From NCBI RefSeq assembly GCF_003286415.2, contig NZ_CP043450.1, positions 1,860,001-1,924,000 of the forward strand: a stretch of 64,000 nt of DNA, given 5' to 3'. The position numbers and the translations under genes are program-made. Origin of the DNA: Mucilaginibacter rubeus (GTDB taxonomy: Bacteria; Bacteroidota; Bacteroidia; Sphingobacteriales; Sphingobacteriaceae). Under the pieces are notes generated by a model, which was not told where the DNA came from, searched no databases, and was given only the letters and a program-made list of their open reading frames with translations. Positions 29,201 to 36,132 of this stretch are shown piece after piece (positions within the stretch are counted from its first letter, which is position 1; each line of letters begins with the position of its first letter).

Positions 29201-29988
29201 GTAAGGTATTGCAGCACAACAAACGGCAAAAAGATGCGATTGATGGCATGCTTATCAATAAATTGCAACAGTTCAACCGGATCAATCCGTAACTCTTCAT
29301 TTACCAGGAATAAAGTGCCGCCGGTGCCTAACGTAGCGAAGATCTCCTGAAAAGAGACATCAAATGTTAAGGGCGCAAATTGCAGTGTATTGATACCCGC
29401 GGCGGAGATTGAGTTTTCCTGCTGCCATAACAACAAGTTTACCAAAGCCGCGTTGCCCATCGATACTCCTTTTGGGGTTCCGGTTGAGCCCGAGGTATAT
29501 AACACATAGGCTATATCCGCTAAATGAGTTTGCTGGAATGATTTAGTTGTAAGCTCAAAAGTTCCGTCGGCAAGCAGGATATCGACAGGCAAGCCCTCAA
29601 ACAGATGCTTTTTATCCGCGGCCGCGATACATGCCTTTATACCCGAATCGGTAATAATGGTTTCAAGGCGATCTTTTGGATATTCCGGGTCAAGAGGTAA
29701 GTAACCTTTGCCGGCTTTTAGTATGGCCAGTACACCAATTATAGTATGAATGCTCCGGTTTGCGCTAACTCCAATTATCTCCGAATCCGGATAAAAAGTT
29801 AAGATAGCGGCGGCAAGTTCATCGGCTTTTTTGTAAAGCTGATGATAGGTAACACTATCAGTGTTATGTACAACAGCAACGGCATCGGGTAATTTTATCC
29901 GCTGTTGTTCAAATAGGTCGTATACAGTTGGGGCAATAGATTCCCCACTTTTTAAAACAATCCCCGGCTCAATACTCATCAGGTTCAA
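23290..29988 (-). CDS. Hybrid NRPS-PKS: A-T-KS-AT-T-aminotransferase
   Basis: Domain order with rough residues follows. A is 1-515 (YVLYTSGSTGTPKG, FNQYGPTETHVV). T is 535-600 (FFQLGGNSLLALK). KS is 620-1050 with Cys in YSACSTSLLA, His in EAHGTATPLG and His in KSNFGHLTAASG. AT is 1140-1430 with MGHSIGE and the malonyl-type SHAFHS. A second T is 1520-1595 (IEIGFDSLSLTQ). A Pro/Gln/Ala-rich linker spans 1600-1700. A class III PLP aminotransferase covers 1765-2170, with LIFDEVITGFR and the Schiff-base Lys in GTYGKVIGGG. A tail (AKLGRDKDGNPGWFV) precedes the next enzyme. No KR, DH or ER is seen. The expected chemistry loads an amino acid, extends it with malonate, and converts the beta-keto group to beta-amino on the carrier, as in the iturin and microcystin enzymes. 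The A code reads D-V-Q-F-M-A-Q-V-V-K, distantly proline-like. It is the first gene of the operon. Confidence 0.94.
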   Translation of the reverse strand: MNLMSIEPGIVLKSGESIAPTVYDLFEQQRIKLPDAVAVVHNTDSVTYHQLYKKADELAAAILTFYPDSEIIGVSANRSIHTIIGVLAILKAGKGYLPLDPEYPKDRLETIITDSGIKACIAAADKKHLFEGLPVDILLADGTFELTTKSFQQTHLADIAYVLYTSGSTGTPKGVSMGNAALVNLLLWQQENSISAAGINTLQFAPLTFDVSFQEIFATLGTGGTLFLVNEELRIDPVELLQFIDKHAINRIFLPFVVLQYLTEAAIANDHIPASLKEIMTAGEQLKITPQIVNFFNALPGCVLFNQYGPTETHVVTELRLDGDASLWPTLPSIGIPISNTEIILLDESLKRVADGETGELCVSGISLANGYLNRPEMTAEKFIDWKEGNKIIRIYRTGDLARFMNDGNIEYLGRRDTQVKIRGNRVEIGEIEVLINQLENIKQAVVTAPADAAGQKRLVAYLVSSVDKEDTEAVRKSLEEQLPDFMLPSAYVWLKELPKTTSGKVDRKALPKPDIKRPELDVLYKAPSNQTEKNIAAVLIELLQFDKVGIDDNFFQLGGNSLLALKTVALLKQRFNYEVPITKLYQYPTIAGIAKLISGASKQTALLSTQKKRAKDANTDVAIIGMAGRFPGADTIDEFWQMLADGREGTSFFTQEELDKYVPLYEKNNPAYVRARGIINGADEFDAGFFGFNPRAAELMDPQQRIFLELAWEVLEKTGHLPQKYDGLTGVFAGCGYNTYYNNNVLTNPEIVETVGHFQVRTLNEKDYIATRTAYQLNLKGPAVAVYSACSTSLLAVTQAVNSIRSGQCQVAIAGAASVTSPIKSGHIYEEGAMMSIDGHCRPFDAEASGTTFSDGAGVVLLKSLEYAQRDGDTIYAVIKGVGVNNDGAEKGSFGGPNAYGQAGAIAASIADAGVDASTISYVEAHGTATPLGDPIEIEGLNLAFGEQGQKQFCAIGSVKSNFGHLTAASGVAGLIKTVLAMRNGQIPPSLFFKKINPNIDIEHTPFFVNAKLKPWDAELKRAGVSSFGVGGTNVHVVLEEYKTTEPVEPGANKPLKLISWSAKNEESLAKYAGKLAAFVQKNKSIDLNDVAYTLQTTRADFNYRRFIVATDADDLIVKLNASNTDPSSVKKLSTIPAEVVFMFPGQGSQYVNMGHDLYQNEPVFKDAVDECINLLQGTIHTNLLEIIFADAVNPQSAERIKNTLYTQPALFILEYAMARLWISKGIEPAILMGHSIGEFVAAHLAGVFSLPDALKLISERARLVSSAPHGQMLSVRIEEERLKDILPAGLSVAAVNSKKLCVVAGHESAITAFAAELSEKGIPARLLLTSHAFHSLMMDDIVGPFKEVVKSVKLNKPVKPLVSTVTGTWLSEAQATDPDYWAQHLRNTVRFADALDTIAEDDSRLLLECGPGNILATLARQHNAGKNIPVIAGFEQTDTLTEYQSLLKALGQLWLNGIQPNWEATYLAQNRKKIDIPTYAFDHKRYWLEPAVTINIVPETLTQQQTNTKPTQPVLMRKDILIDKLKEIFEDAAGIEIDMAATGMSFIEIGFDSLSLTQIATNLKKIFNVPITFRKLFEEYSSLELLAIYLDNNLPADAFQPQVAPAVNPAFQHGETNQGAQPAIQHHVQTVSTNGAPAFPIANQGSNDIAISLISQQLQLLANQLSYIQSNAPAAQAPPQQTYNASAPAVTPAKSLLSLAADFTPEEQVELKKPFGATARIEKQVQGLTDKQQAFLKDLTEKYNAKTKGSKAQTQKDRPYMADPRVVSGFRPLTKEIVYPLVVNRSKGNRVWDIDGNEYIDALNGFGSNFLGYQTDVLKQAVLDQVEKGYEIGPQHELAGEVSKLICEFTNFDRAALCNTGSEAVLGAMRIARTVTGRSLIVAFNGSYHGINDEVIVRGTKKLKTVPAAPGIMPDVVQNMLILDYGTEESLKIIAERAHELAAVLVEPAQSRRPDFRPIEFLKRVREITRQSETVLIFDEVITGFRMHPGGAQAMFGIKADLGTYGKVIGGGMPIGAIAGISKYMDALDGGNWQFGDDSSPQAGVTYFAGTFVRHPLALATAKASLNYMKEKGPALQEGLNALTKRLADALNEICEKEGLPLHIPSFGSLWKIKFDYELPYGELLFTLMRLKGIHIWDLFPCFITAAHTNEEVDQIIKAFSDSVYELIEAGFMPTNKPEPVKTEPAKNGLPAEPPVPGAKLGRDKDGNPGWFVTDANNPGKYLQVTISNN

Positions 29989-30176
29989 TAAGGTTTGACC
30001 ACGTATAGCGGTCAGAATATACTTTATAAATTAGTTGACAGGTAATTCAAAAAGCAGCAGAAGACAAATTCTCTTAATTTGATCTTCTTTATCATTAATT
30101 ATTTTAATGCAACCCTTTTATCTATTCAATGTATTAAACTATAAAATAATTATCCTGTTAACTTATAATCAATTAT

Positions 30177-31352
30177 TTACTGCTTCCGTTGTACTTTTTC
30201 CCAAACCGCGCTTTGTTTCGTACTGAAATAGCGAATGATGCCTGCCAGTACTGCATAATTCATAACGCAGAAGTAATAGGGAATAAAAAGAACTTTAATG
30301 CGCAGTTGCCGCTTTTCCATAAGCAGCCCCAGCAAGGCCAATATATAAAACAATACCTGTGCCAATAGTAACAATTGCATATCGGTTTCGTTTGGTTTAA
30401 GCGCTAATACAACGGTTAAAATAAATGACAGGATGAGCAGGAAGGGAGTGATTGTCCACCTCAAAACCCGGTGACTAACATACTGGAACGATAAAACCGG
30501 GTAGGGGAACGGGTTAAATAGTTTTTTAAGTCGTAGTATAGATTGAATTCCGCCCGCTGCTATTCTCACTTTCCGTTTTAACTCTTCCGAAACATTTTCG
30601 GATGCGGTTTCTGTTGCATATGCCTCAGGTTCATAAACAATGCGGTAGCCCTTGGCAGCTATCAGCATCGATATCATAAAATCATCAAGCACAGTATCCG
30701 GCTCAACGGGTTGGTATAATGAGCGGCGTACACTAAACAGTTCACCGGCAGCACCCACAACCGAATATAGCTCTGAGTCCCATTTCTTCAATGCCGATTC
30801 GTACTTCCAGTAAAAGCCTTCACCGGCTGCGCTGGCATCTGCGTTTTCGTCAATGTGTACACGTTTTTCACCGGCAACGGCTCCAACTGTTGCGTCGCTG
30901 TAATGCCTGCAGATCTTGATCAATGCATCTTTATTTAAAAAAGTATTGGCATCGGTAAATACTACGGCGTCGGTATCAACATATTCCATAGCGCGGTGTA
31001 CGGCAGCAATTTTTCCCGCGCGTTCGGGCTTGTGCAATAATTGTATCTGGGGGTACCCGGCAATAATATCAGGTGTTTTGTCTGATGAGCCGTCGGTAAC
31101 AAAAAGTAGTTTCAGTTTTCCTTCCGGATAATTTAACTGTAGGCTGTTTTTGATCTTCTCCTCAATAAAATATTCCTCATTGTAGGCCGCTATAATCAGG
31201 GTGCACGAAGGAAGTGTATCGGAATTTTCTGCGGGGAGTGCTTTGGTTCCCTTAAAAACTCTTTTGATCCTGATAATGATGTACAGGAAAATTCCGTATC
31301 CAACAAAAGTGTAAAAAACAATGAACAGGCTTATGGCTAAAATTATTTTCAT
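30177..31352 (-). CDS. Membrane family 2 glycosyltransferase
   Basis: A processive-type GT2. An N-terminal membrane helix (about residues 3-24) precedes the catalytic domain (LIIAAYNEEYFIEEKI, LLFVTDGSSDKT, VVFTDANTFLNKDAL, VLDDFMISMLIAAKGYRIVYE). Two to three helices follow in the C-terminal 120 residues. The acid in LDDFM fits the catalytic base position (usually ED). In place of QxxRW it shows KRKVRIAAGG, so it may not be processive. Its start overlaps the stop of the upstream GT2 gene by four bases. It lies 189 bases upstream of the NRPS-PKS gene on the same strand. It probably builds or decorates an exopolysaccharide. Confidence 0.88.
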   Translation of the reverse strand: MKIILAISLFIVFYTFVGYGIFLYIIIRIKRVFKGTKALPAENSDTLPSCTLIIAAYNEEYFIEEKIKNSLQLNYPEGKLKLLFVTDGSSDKTPDIIAGYPQIQLLHKPERAGKIAAVHRAMEYVDTDAVVFTDANTFLNKDALIKICRHYSDATVGAVAGEKRVHIDENADASAAGEGFYWKYESALKKWDSELYSVVGAAGELFSVRRSLYQPVEPDTVLDDFMISMLIAAKGYRIVYEPEAYATETASENVSEELKRKVRIAAGGIQSILRLKKLFNPFPYPVLSFQYVSHRVLRWTITPFLLILSFILTVVLALKPNETDMQLLLLAQVLFYILALLGLLMEKRQLRIKVLFIPYYFCVMNYAVLAGIIRYFSTKQSAVWEKVQRKQ

Positions 31353-32272
31353 GCTATGGTATTAATGGGGTATCCTAAATTGCTGCTGTTTTTTGAATGA
31401 GTAAAGTTCCACCAAACTGCTTTAAAAAGCATTGGTATAAATCCGTATTGTTTCTCTTTAATATAATTGACCAGATTTCGGGGCACTACTAAAAACAGGA
31501 AATAAAAATAAAAGAAGATCTTTTTAAACAAAGGCGCATTCCTACGGGTAAAAAGAATGCGGTTGCGGTTCATGAAGTACTCTTTAAGCTTGCTTTTTTT
31601 ACCTACAGAAACCGATTCTTTATGGTAAATAAGTGCATCAGTACAAACCCAGGCGTTAAAACCTGCTTTTATGATATGTTCGCACCAGTCAACCTCTTCA
31701 TAGTATAAAAAGAAGTTTTCGCACATCATACCTGCCTTTTCAATAGCTTCTTTCCTGATCATCATTGCTGCCCCGTGGCAATAAGCGGTAGGGGCGGTTA
31801 TATGATCAAACTGGCCCTCGTCCTTTTGCTTTAAACCAATAACACTATTACGGCAGGTATAATAATTCATGGGTGTGTAGCCGGCATATTGGATCAGATT
31901 TTTATCGCTAAAATATTTGATCTTGGGCGATATCATGCCAACGGCCGCATTGCCATCCATCACCTCTGTAAGTTTTTCAACCAGGCCTGGGGTAAACTCG
32001 GTATCGTTGTTTACCATGAAAATGTAATCGCCTGTGGCAACGGTAAGTCCGAGGTTATTACCGCCTGCAAAACCCAGGTTAACGTCCGAACGGATAAATA
32101 TTATTTCCGGATATTTTATTTTCCAATCGGGTACAGGATTTATTTTACTCGCATTATCTACAACAATTATTTCCATATTGCTGTAAGTACTCGTATTTTT
32201 AATCGATAATAACATTTCTTCTGTAACAGTAGGCTGATTGAAATTTACGGTAACAACGGAAACTTTTTTCAT
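31349..32272 (-). CDS. Family 2 glycosyltransferase (rhamnosyltransferase-like)
   Basis: A soluble GT2 of the WbbL/RfbF type. The N-terminus is VSVVTVNFNQPTVTEEML. The nucleotide-binding segments are MEIIVVDNASKINP and the DxD-like FMVNNDTEFTPG. The acceptor-side segment FFLYYEEVDWCEHIIKAGFN is characteristic of this subgroup. A C-terminal hydrophobic stretch (KIFFYFYFLFLVVPRNLVNY) may tether it to the membrane. At 307 residues it is the usual size. The four-base ATGA overlap with the next GT2 gene indicates an operon. The actual sugar is not known. Confidence 0.88.
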   Translation of the reverse strand: MKKVSVVTVNFNQPTVTEEMLLSIKNTSTYSNMEIIVVDNASKINPVPDWKIKYPEIIFIRSDVNLGFAGGNNLGLTVATGDYIFMVNNDTEFTPGLVEKLTEVMDGNAAVGMISPKIKYFSDKNLIQYAGYTPMNYYTCRNSVIGLKQKDEGQFDHITAPTAYCHGAAMMIRKEAIEKAGMMCENFFLYYEEVDWCEHIIKAGFNAWVCTDALIYHKESVSVGKKSKLKEYFMNRNRILFTRRNAPLFKKIFFYFYFLFLVVPRNLVNYIKEKQYGFIPMLFKAVWWNFTHSKNSSNLGYPINTIA

Positions 32273-32350
32273 CTGAGAGGGGTTATTATCAATAAAGCTT
32301 TTTACGGCTAATATCAGTAAAAGTTAACCAAATTATACTACGATATTCCT

Positions 32351-32851
32351 TTGAAGAATAAACTGCCAAATAATGATGAAGTGCTGCTTGATACCAAAGT
32401 TGATGAGCTGGTTCTACTGCTAAAAAAAGGAAATATTGATAAAGAATATATTAGGGCAATACAGCAAAAAATAAATAATGCCATTGAGCCTGATATTTCG
32501 CCTCAAAAATTTGATGTCTTTGGCGAAATAGATGAGGATCAGAGCCGTTTGGACATGGTAAATAACCTTGAGTTTTTGCTGGCCCAGCACCCGGTTGATA
32601 GCCGCCAGGCAAAAAAGTACCGGCTGCAGGAAAAGTTAAAGCATGCTGTTTTGATAGGGATAGCCATTACGATGATTGTACTTGGTTTAGCCATGATCAT
32701 CATGCCTGCACCGCCGTACTTTGAAATGTTTACCATTTTTTATTTTACAAAGGATGATGGTATAACTTTAATGGATGTTATATCGGTATTAATCATATTA
32801 ACAGGCGTATATTTGTTTATAAACGCTTTACTGCGGAAAAGCAATTCCTGA
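32351..32851 (+). CDS. Hypothetical protein with two C-terminal membrane helices
   Basis: The start is a TTG at 32351; no in-frame ATG lies near it. Residues 1-90 are soluble, acidic and helical. Two hydrophobic segments follow, at about 98-119 (AVLIGIAITMIVLGLAMIIM) and about 140-161 (VISVLIILTGVYLFINALL). I do not recognise the family. It is the first gene of a four-gene plus-strand block, 11 bases before the receiver-phosphatase gene. It may anchor or tune the partner-switching module, but that rests on position alone. Confidence 0.7.
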   Translation: MKNKLPNNDEVLLDTKVDELVLLLKKGNIDKEYIRAIQQKINNAIEPDISPQKFDVFGEIDEDQSRLDMVNNLEFLLAQHPVDSRQAKKYRLQEKLKHAVLIGIAITMIVLGLAMIIMPAPPYFEMFTIFYFTKDDGITLMDVISVLIILTGVYLFINALLRKSNS

Positions 32852-32862
32852 ATACCTGAATT

Positions 32863-34002
32863 ATGCCGAAGCAGCCCCAAATATTACTGGTTGATGATAG
32901 CCCGCTTGTTTTAAAGGTTATTGGCCGGGCTTTGGAAAAAGAGGGTTTTGTTTGCCATAAAGCGAATAATGGGGAGGAAGCCTTAGCATGGCTTAAAAAT
33001 GATATTCCCGACTTGATCCTGTCCGATTACCAGATGCCAGGTATTAATGGCTTCGAGTTTAGGCAAAGCTTAATGGCGGTGCCGGAGTTTAAGAACATTC
33101 CTTTTATGTTTTTAACATCAGTTACCGATCATGATCATATGATAGCCGGGATGAGTCTCGATGTTATTGATTATATTGATAAGGATACGCCGATAGCCTT
33201 TGTTATTTCAAAGATCAATAATTTCCTGAACAGCATTCGTGAAAGGCATGAGCATACTATACGTGAACTAAGTAGTGCCGCGATGGCGCTCAATCTGTAT
33301 TCAGTTCCGAAGGAAACGCCCCGTATAAATGGTTTTGAAATTGATTTCTGGCACAAATCATTCGAAAACTATCCAGGCGGAGATTTTATTGATGTGATAT
33401 CTATTAATAACAGGTACACTTTTATAATCCTGGGCGACGTGATGGGGAAAAAGTGGGGAGCATGGTTTTTTTCCTTTGGATATCTGAGTTATATAAGGGC
33501 CGCGGTGAGGCTATGTGTTTCGGAGGGCGATGTGTCGACCAAAAGCATCATGCAAAAGATCAACTCGGTTATTTATCATGATCCGGTTGTGAGCGAAGTG
33601 CTATCTACACTGTCGCTTATCATGATTGATGCTGAAAGTGAAGAATTGAGTTATACCGGTGCAGGCGATTTACCGCTCTTGTATTTCTGCAAGGCCGAAA
33701 ATAGGCTTGACCGGATCTCTTCAGCTGGGCTACTGCTTGGAGTTAGTAAGCAAGGTGGTTTTGATGAGCATCTGTTTACCATGCGGCCCGGCGATCAGTT
33801 AATGATGATAACTGATGGGTTAATTGATAAAGAAACGCCTGCAGGTAAGAAAACCGATTTGAATAGCTTTACCAGCGAAGTTGAGATATATCTTGGTAAA
33901 CCTGATTCATTCATGACCTTAAAAAATGATGGCTTTTTAAATGAAAAGGCCAATGAACAAATCGACGATTGCAGTTTAATATTTATTCAAAAAAACAGTT
34001 AA
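32863..34002 (+). CDS. Response regulator with SpoIIE/PP2C phosphatase output domain
   Basis: Receiver domain (residues about 5-125): LLVDDSPLV acid pocket, LILSDYQMPG phosphoacceptor Asp and YIDKDTP (the switch Lys). A short helical linker leads to a PP2C/SpoIIE domain (about 145-379). The metal-binding aspartates are seen in IILGDVMGK, MMITDGLIDK and IDDCSLIFI. Such proteins dephosphorylate a STAS anti-anti-sigma protein when their receiver is activated. The next two genes encode exactly that STAS protein and an RsbW-like kinase. The STAS gene starts immediately after the stop codon, so the three are translationally coupled. No sensor kinase is encoded next to it. Confidence 0.92.
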   Translation: MPKQPQILLVDDSPLVLKVIGRALEKEGFVCHKANNGEEALAWLKNDIPDLILSDYQMPGINGFEFRQSLMAVPEFKNIPFMFLTSVTDHDHMIAGMSLDVIDYIDKDTPIAFVISKINNFLNSIRERHEHTIRELSSAAMALNLYSVPKETPRINGFEIDFWHKSFENYPGGDFIDVISINNRYTFIILGDVMGKKWGAWFFSFGYLSYIRAAVRLCVSEGDVSTKSIMQKINSVIYHDPVVSEVLSTLSLIMIDAESEELSYTGAGDLPLLYFCKAENRLDRISSAGLLLGVSKQGGFDEHLFTMRPGDQLMMITDGLIDKETPAGKKTDLNSFTSEVEIYLGKPDSFMTLKNDGFLNEKANEQIDDCSLIFIQKNS

Positions 34003-34338
34003 ATGATACTACGTACACATTTGCTTGATAATGCACTAATAGCGGACATACAGCTTAAAGAGGCCAATTTATCAAATGCCGAGCAGTTTAAGACAGAATT
34101 GCACAGTCTCATTAATAGTGGAAATAAGTATGTTATAGTAAACTTTGAGCAGGTGATATACGTGGATAGTTCTTTTTTAGGTGCGCTGGTATCGGCACTT
34201 AAACTGGCTATGAACAACGGAGGGGATATTGCCGTGGTTGGTTTAAATAGTGATATCAGATCATTGTTTCAATTGGTGCGACTTGACAAAGTGTTCAAGA
34301 TATATACAAATACACAGGAGGCTTTAACCGGGGCATAA
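34003..34338 (+). CDS. STAS-domain anti-anti-sigma-factor-like protein
   Basis: A 111-residue single STAS domain of the SpoIIAA/RsbV type. The diagnostic segment is YVIVNFEQVIYVDSSFLGAL, with the regulatory Ser expected in VDSSFLG. Another helix follows (LVSALKLAMNNGGDIAVVGL). The unphosphorylated form would bind the anti-sigma-type ATPase encoded next, and the kinase would phosphorylate the Ser. The stop of the upstream phosphatase gene directly abuts this ATG. Its target in Bacteroidota, which lack sigma-B, is not known. Confidence 0.9.
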   Translation: MILRTHLLDNALIADIQLKEANLSNAEQFKTELHSLINSGNKYVIVNFEQVIYVDSSFLGALVSALKLAMNNGGDIAVVGLNSDIRSLFQLVRLDKVFKIYTNTQEALTGA

Positions 34339-34352
34339 ATTAATTTACCACC

Positions 34353-34904
34353 TTGAAAAAGTTTGTTTTTAATAATGAAACCGAAGGTATTTATCCTTTA
34401 ACAGTGCAGATCATCGGCTATATAAAAAATATTGCGAAAGATATAGTTGATGACGATGCGGATTTCAGGATAAAAACTATCCTGATTGAATTGCTTACCA
34501 ACTCGCTTAAGCACATGGGGACCGACGTAACCAATATCGGGATTGATCTGAAAAGCAACAAACTATATATCAGTAAACAGGATAAGGGAAAACCGCTGCA
34601 AATTAATACCCGCCAGGCGATACTGACCTGGCCGCTGTTAACCAACAAACTGGCCCAAAACGAAATTGCCATTTATGGGGATGACTTTGGTACATTGAAG
34701 GGACGGGTGAAAAACAGCAATCACCTGGAGTTTTTTACCGAGGATTTTGATGTGCAATACGTTAGTAAAGAAACTGTAATGGGGCTAAACGAACATTACG
34801 GCCTCATGATCATCGCGCGCGCCAGCGACGCCTTTGATTACAAGCATAAACCTGGTACCGGGATAAATACCTTTACTTCGGTAATTGAACTTAAGCAGCG
34901 GTAA
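34353..34904 (+). CDS. RsbW/SpoIIAB-like histidine-kinase-type ATPase
   Basis: Starts at a TTG (34353), 15 bases after the STAS gene. The GHKL ATPase N-box is seen in TILIELLTNSLKHMG (E and N). A G1-like segment is YISKQDKGKP. A weakened G2 region is HYGLMIIARASDAF, where the first glycine of GxGL is lost. At 183 residues it is longer than RsbW (about 160), with a C-terminal beta part (TGINTFTSVIEL). I infer a Ser kinase and binding partner of the STAS protein, completing a partner-switching set with the phosphatase. The effector it holds could be a sigma factor or another protein. The convergent acyltransferase gene ends three bases away. Confidence 0.8.
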   Translation: MKKFVFNNETEGIYPLTVQIIGYIKNIAKDIVDDDADFRIKTILIELLTNSLKHMGTDVTNIGIDLKSNKLYISKQDKGKPLQINTRQAILTWPLLTNKLAQNEIAIYGDDFGTLKGRVKNSNHLEFFTEDFDVQYVSKETVMGLNEHYGLMIIARASDAFDYKHKPGTGINTFTSVIELKQR

Positions 34905-34907
34905 ATA

Positions 34908-36062
34908 TTACTGCGTTATTTTTTGAAAACGTTTTTTTATGTTGAGGAAAGGTTTCTCATATCCGAAGTACGACAGTGACGCCAACCCTATAGTACAGCC
35001 AACTGTAATGGTATATATGATAATGTTTTGCGTTACCATATTCATGCTTGGGATATATTTATGTACAAGGTACAGGGTTAAAAACAAGGGGTATTTATGC
35101 AGCAGGTAAATACCATACGAGATCTGCCCTATATAATCAAGCACTTTACTATTTATGGTATAAATACTGGTTTCGGCCTGGCAAAGGTTAACAATAAGCA
35201 GCGAGGAAATGACAGCCAGCGGAACATCGCCATGTGGGATATCATGGATTAAATACAGGTAAACATACGCCAGGAAAATAACCGAAAGTATCACCTGCAT
35301 ATAAGGCTTAAACATCAGATCAAACAGCGGTTGCAATTTAAACTTAAACGATGGGTGCCTGGTGTTGTGAAATATAACCGCTACTGCCGCGCCAATCATC
35401 ATATTATCAAAACGAGCGTAATAAAAAAACTGGCTGAAGATTTTCCAAATGGGGTTTTCATGGTTAAGGTTGTTAATACTTAACTGCAATGCCCAAATCA
35501 ATGCAATGAAAATCAGGAAGGCATAAAGGATATCTTTAGGTTTTTTTATCCTAAAGAAATGCGGGTGAAAAATATAAAATTGTTCTTCAGTACCTATCGA
35601 CCAGATGGGGTTGAAAATTTCCGGCAGCATTTGCAGGCAGAATGCCAGGTTAGGCATAAAAAATACAGATAACCAAAGTCCTGTTGTTGCTCCTGTTCCC
35701 GGATAAATAAAAAAGCCTACAACTACCAATAAAAAATACAAGGGCCAGATCCGGAGCATACGCCTTACATAAAAGGCCTTAAAGTTTACTGCCGAAAAGT
35801 TGCGCTTTTCTTCTAACAATAAGTAGGTTATCAGGAACCCGCTTAACGCGAAGAAGATGGTAACGCCCGTTTTACCAAAATTAAGTATGTTAAGATGGGG
35901 GATCCGGGCTACATGAAAGTCTACTTTATGCAGCTCGATATGGGATATCACTACCATAAGCGCAGCAAGAGCCCTTACTCCATTTAAATTGGAGAAATAA
36001 ACCCTTGCTTTGCCTGTTGATTTTAAATTCTTTTCGGTAGTAGTAGTATTCATAAGTAACAC
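34908..36062 (-). CDS. Acyltransferase 3 family membrane protein (OafA/YrhL type)
   Basis: An integral membrane O-acyltransferase with about ten hydrophobic helices. The family features are LNGVRALAALMVVISHIELH near the N-terminus (the conserved His), TGVTIFFALSGFLITYLL and FYVRRMLRIWPLYFLLV with the Arg-Arg pair. SIGTEEQFYIFHP is also typical. It would acylate (acetylate or succinylate) sugars of the exported polysaccharide or another product of the locus. It is the last gene of the long minus-strand run beginning at 49362. It lies 70 bases after the A-T-TE gene. The start could be the ATG three codons downstream (36053, MNTTTTEKN). Confidence 0.92.
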   Translation of the reverse strand: MLLMNTTTTEKNLKSTGKARVYFSNLNGVRALAALMVVISHIELHKVDFHVARIPHLNILNFGKTGVTIFFALSGFLITYLLLEEKRNFSAVNFKAFYVRRMLRIWPLYFLLVVVGFFIYPGTGATTGLWLSVFFMPNLAFCLQMLPEIFNPIWSIGTEEQFYIFHPHFFRIKKPKDILYAFLIFIALIWALQLSINNLNHENPIWKIFSQFFYYARFDNMMIGAAVAVIFHNTRHPSFKFKLQPLFDLMFKPYMQVILSVIFLAYVYLYLIHDIPHGDVPLAVISSLLIVNLCQAETSIYTINSKVLDYIGQISYGIYLLHKYPLFLTLYLVHKYIPSMNMVTQNIIIYTITVGCTIGLASLSYFGYEKPFLNIKKRFQKITQ

Positions 36063-36132
36063 CGCCGGTAAAGCTCACTGTAACTAAAAGTTTTAACACG
36101 GTTGGTTTATTAGCAAGTATGAGTTGGGTGGC

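Noticed and set aside
30177..31352. Assigning this GT2 as cellulose or hyaluronan synthase
   Set aside because: The QxxRW motif is not present and sugar specificity cannot be read; kept as a membrane GT2.
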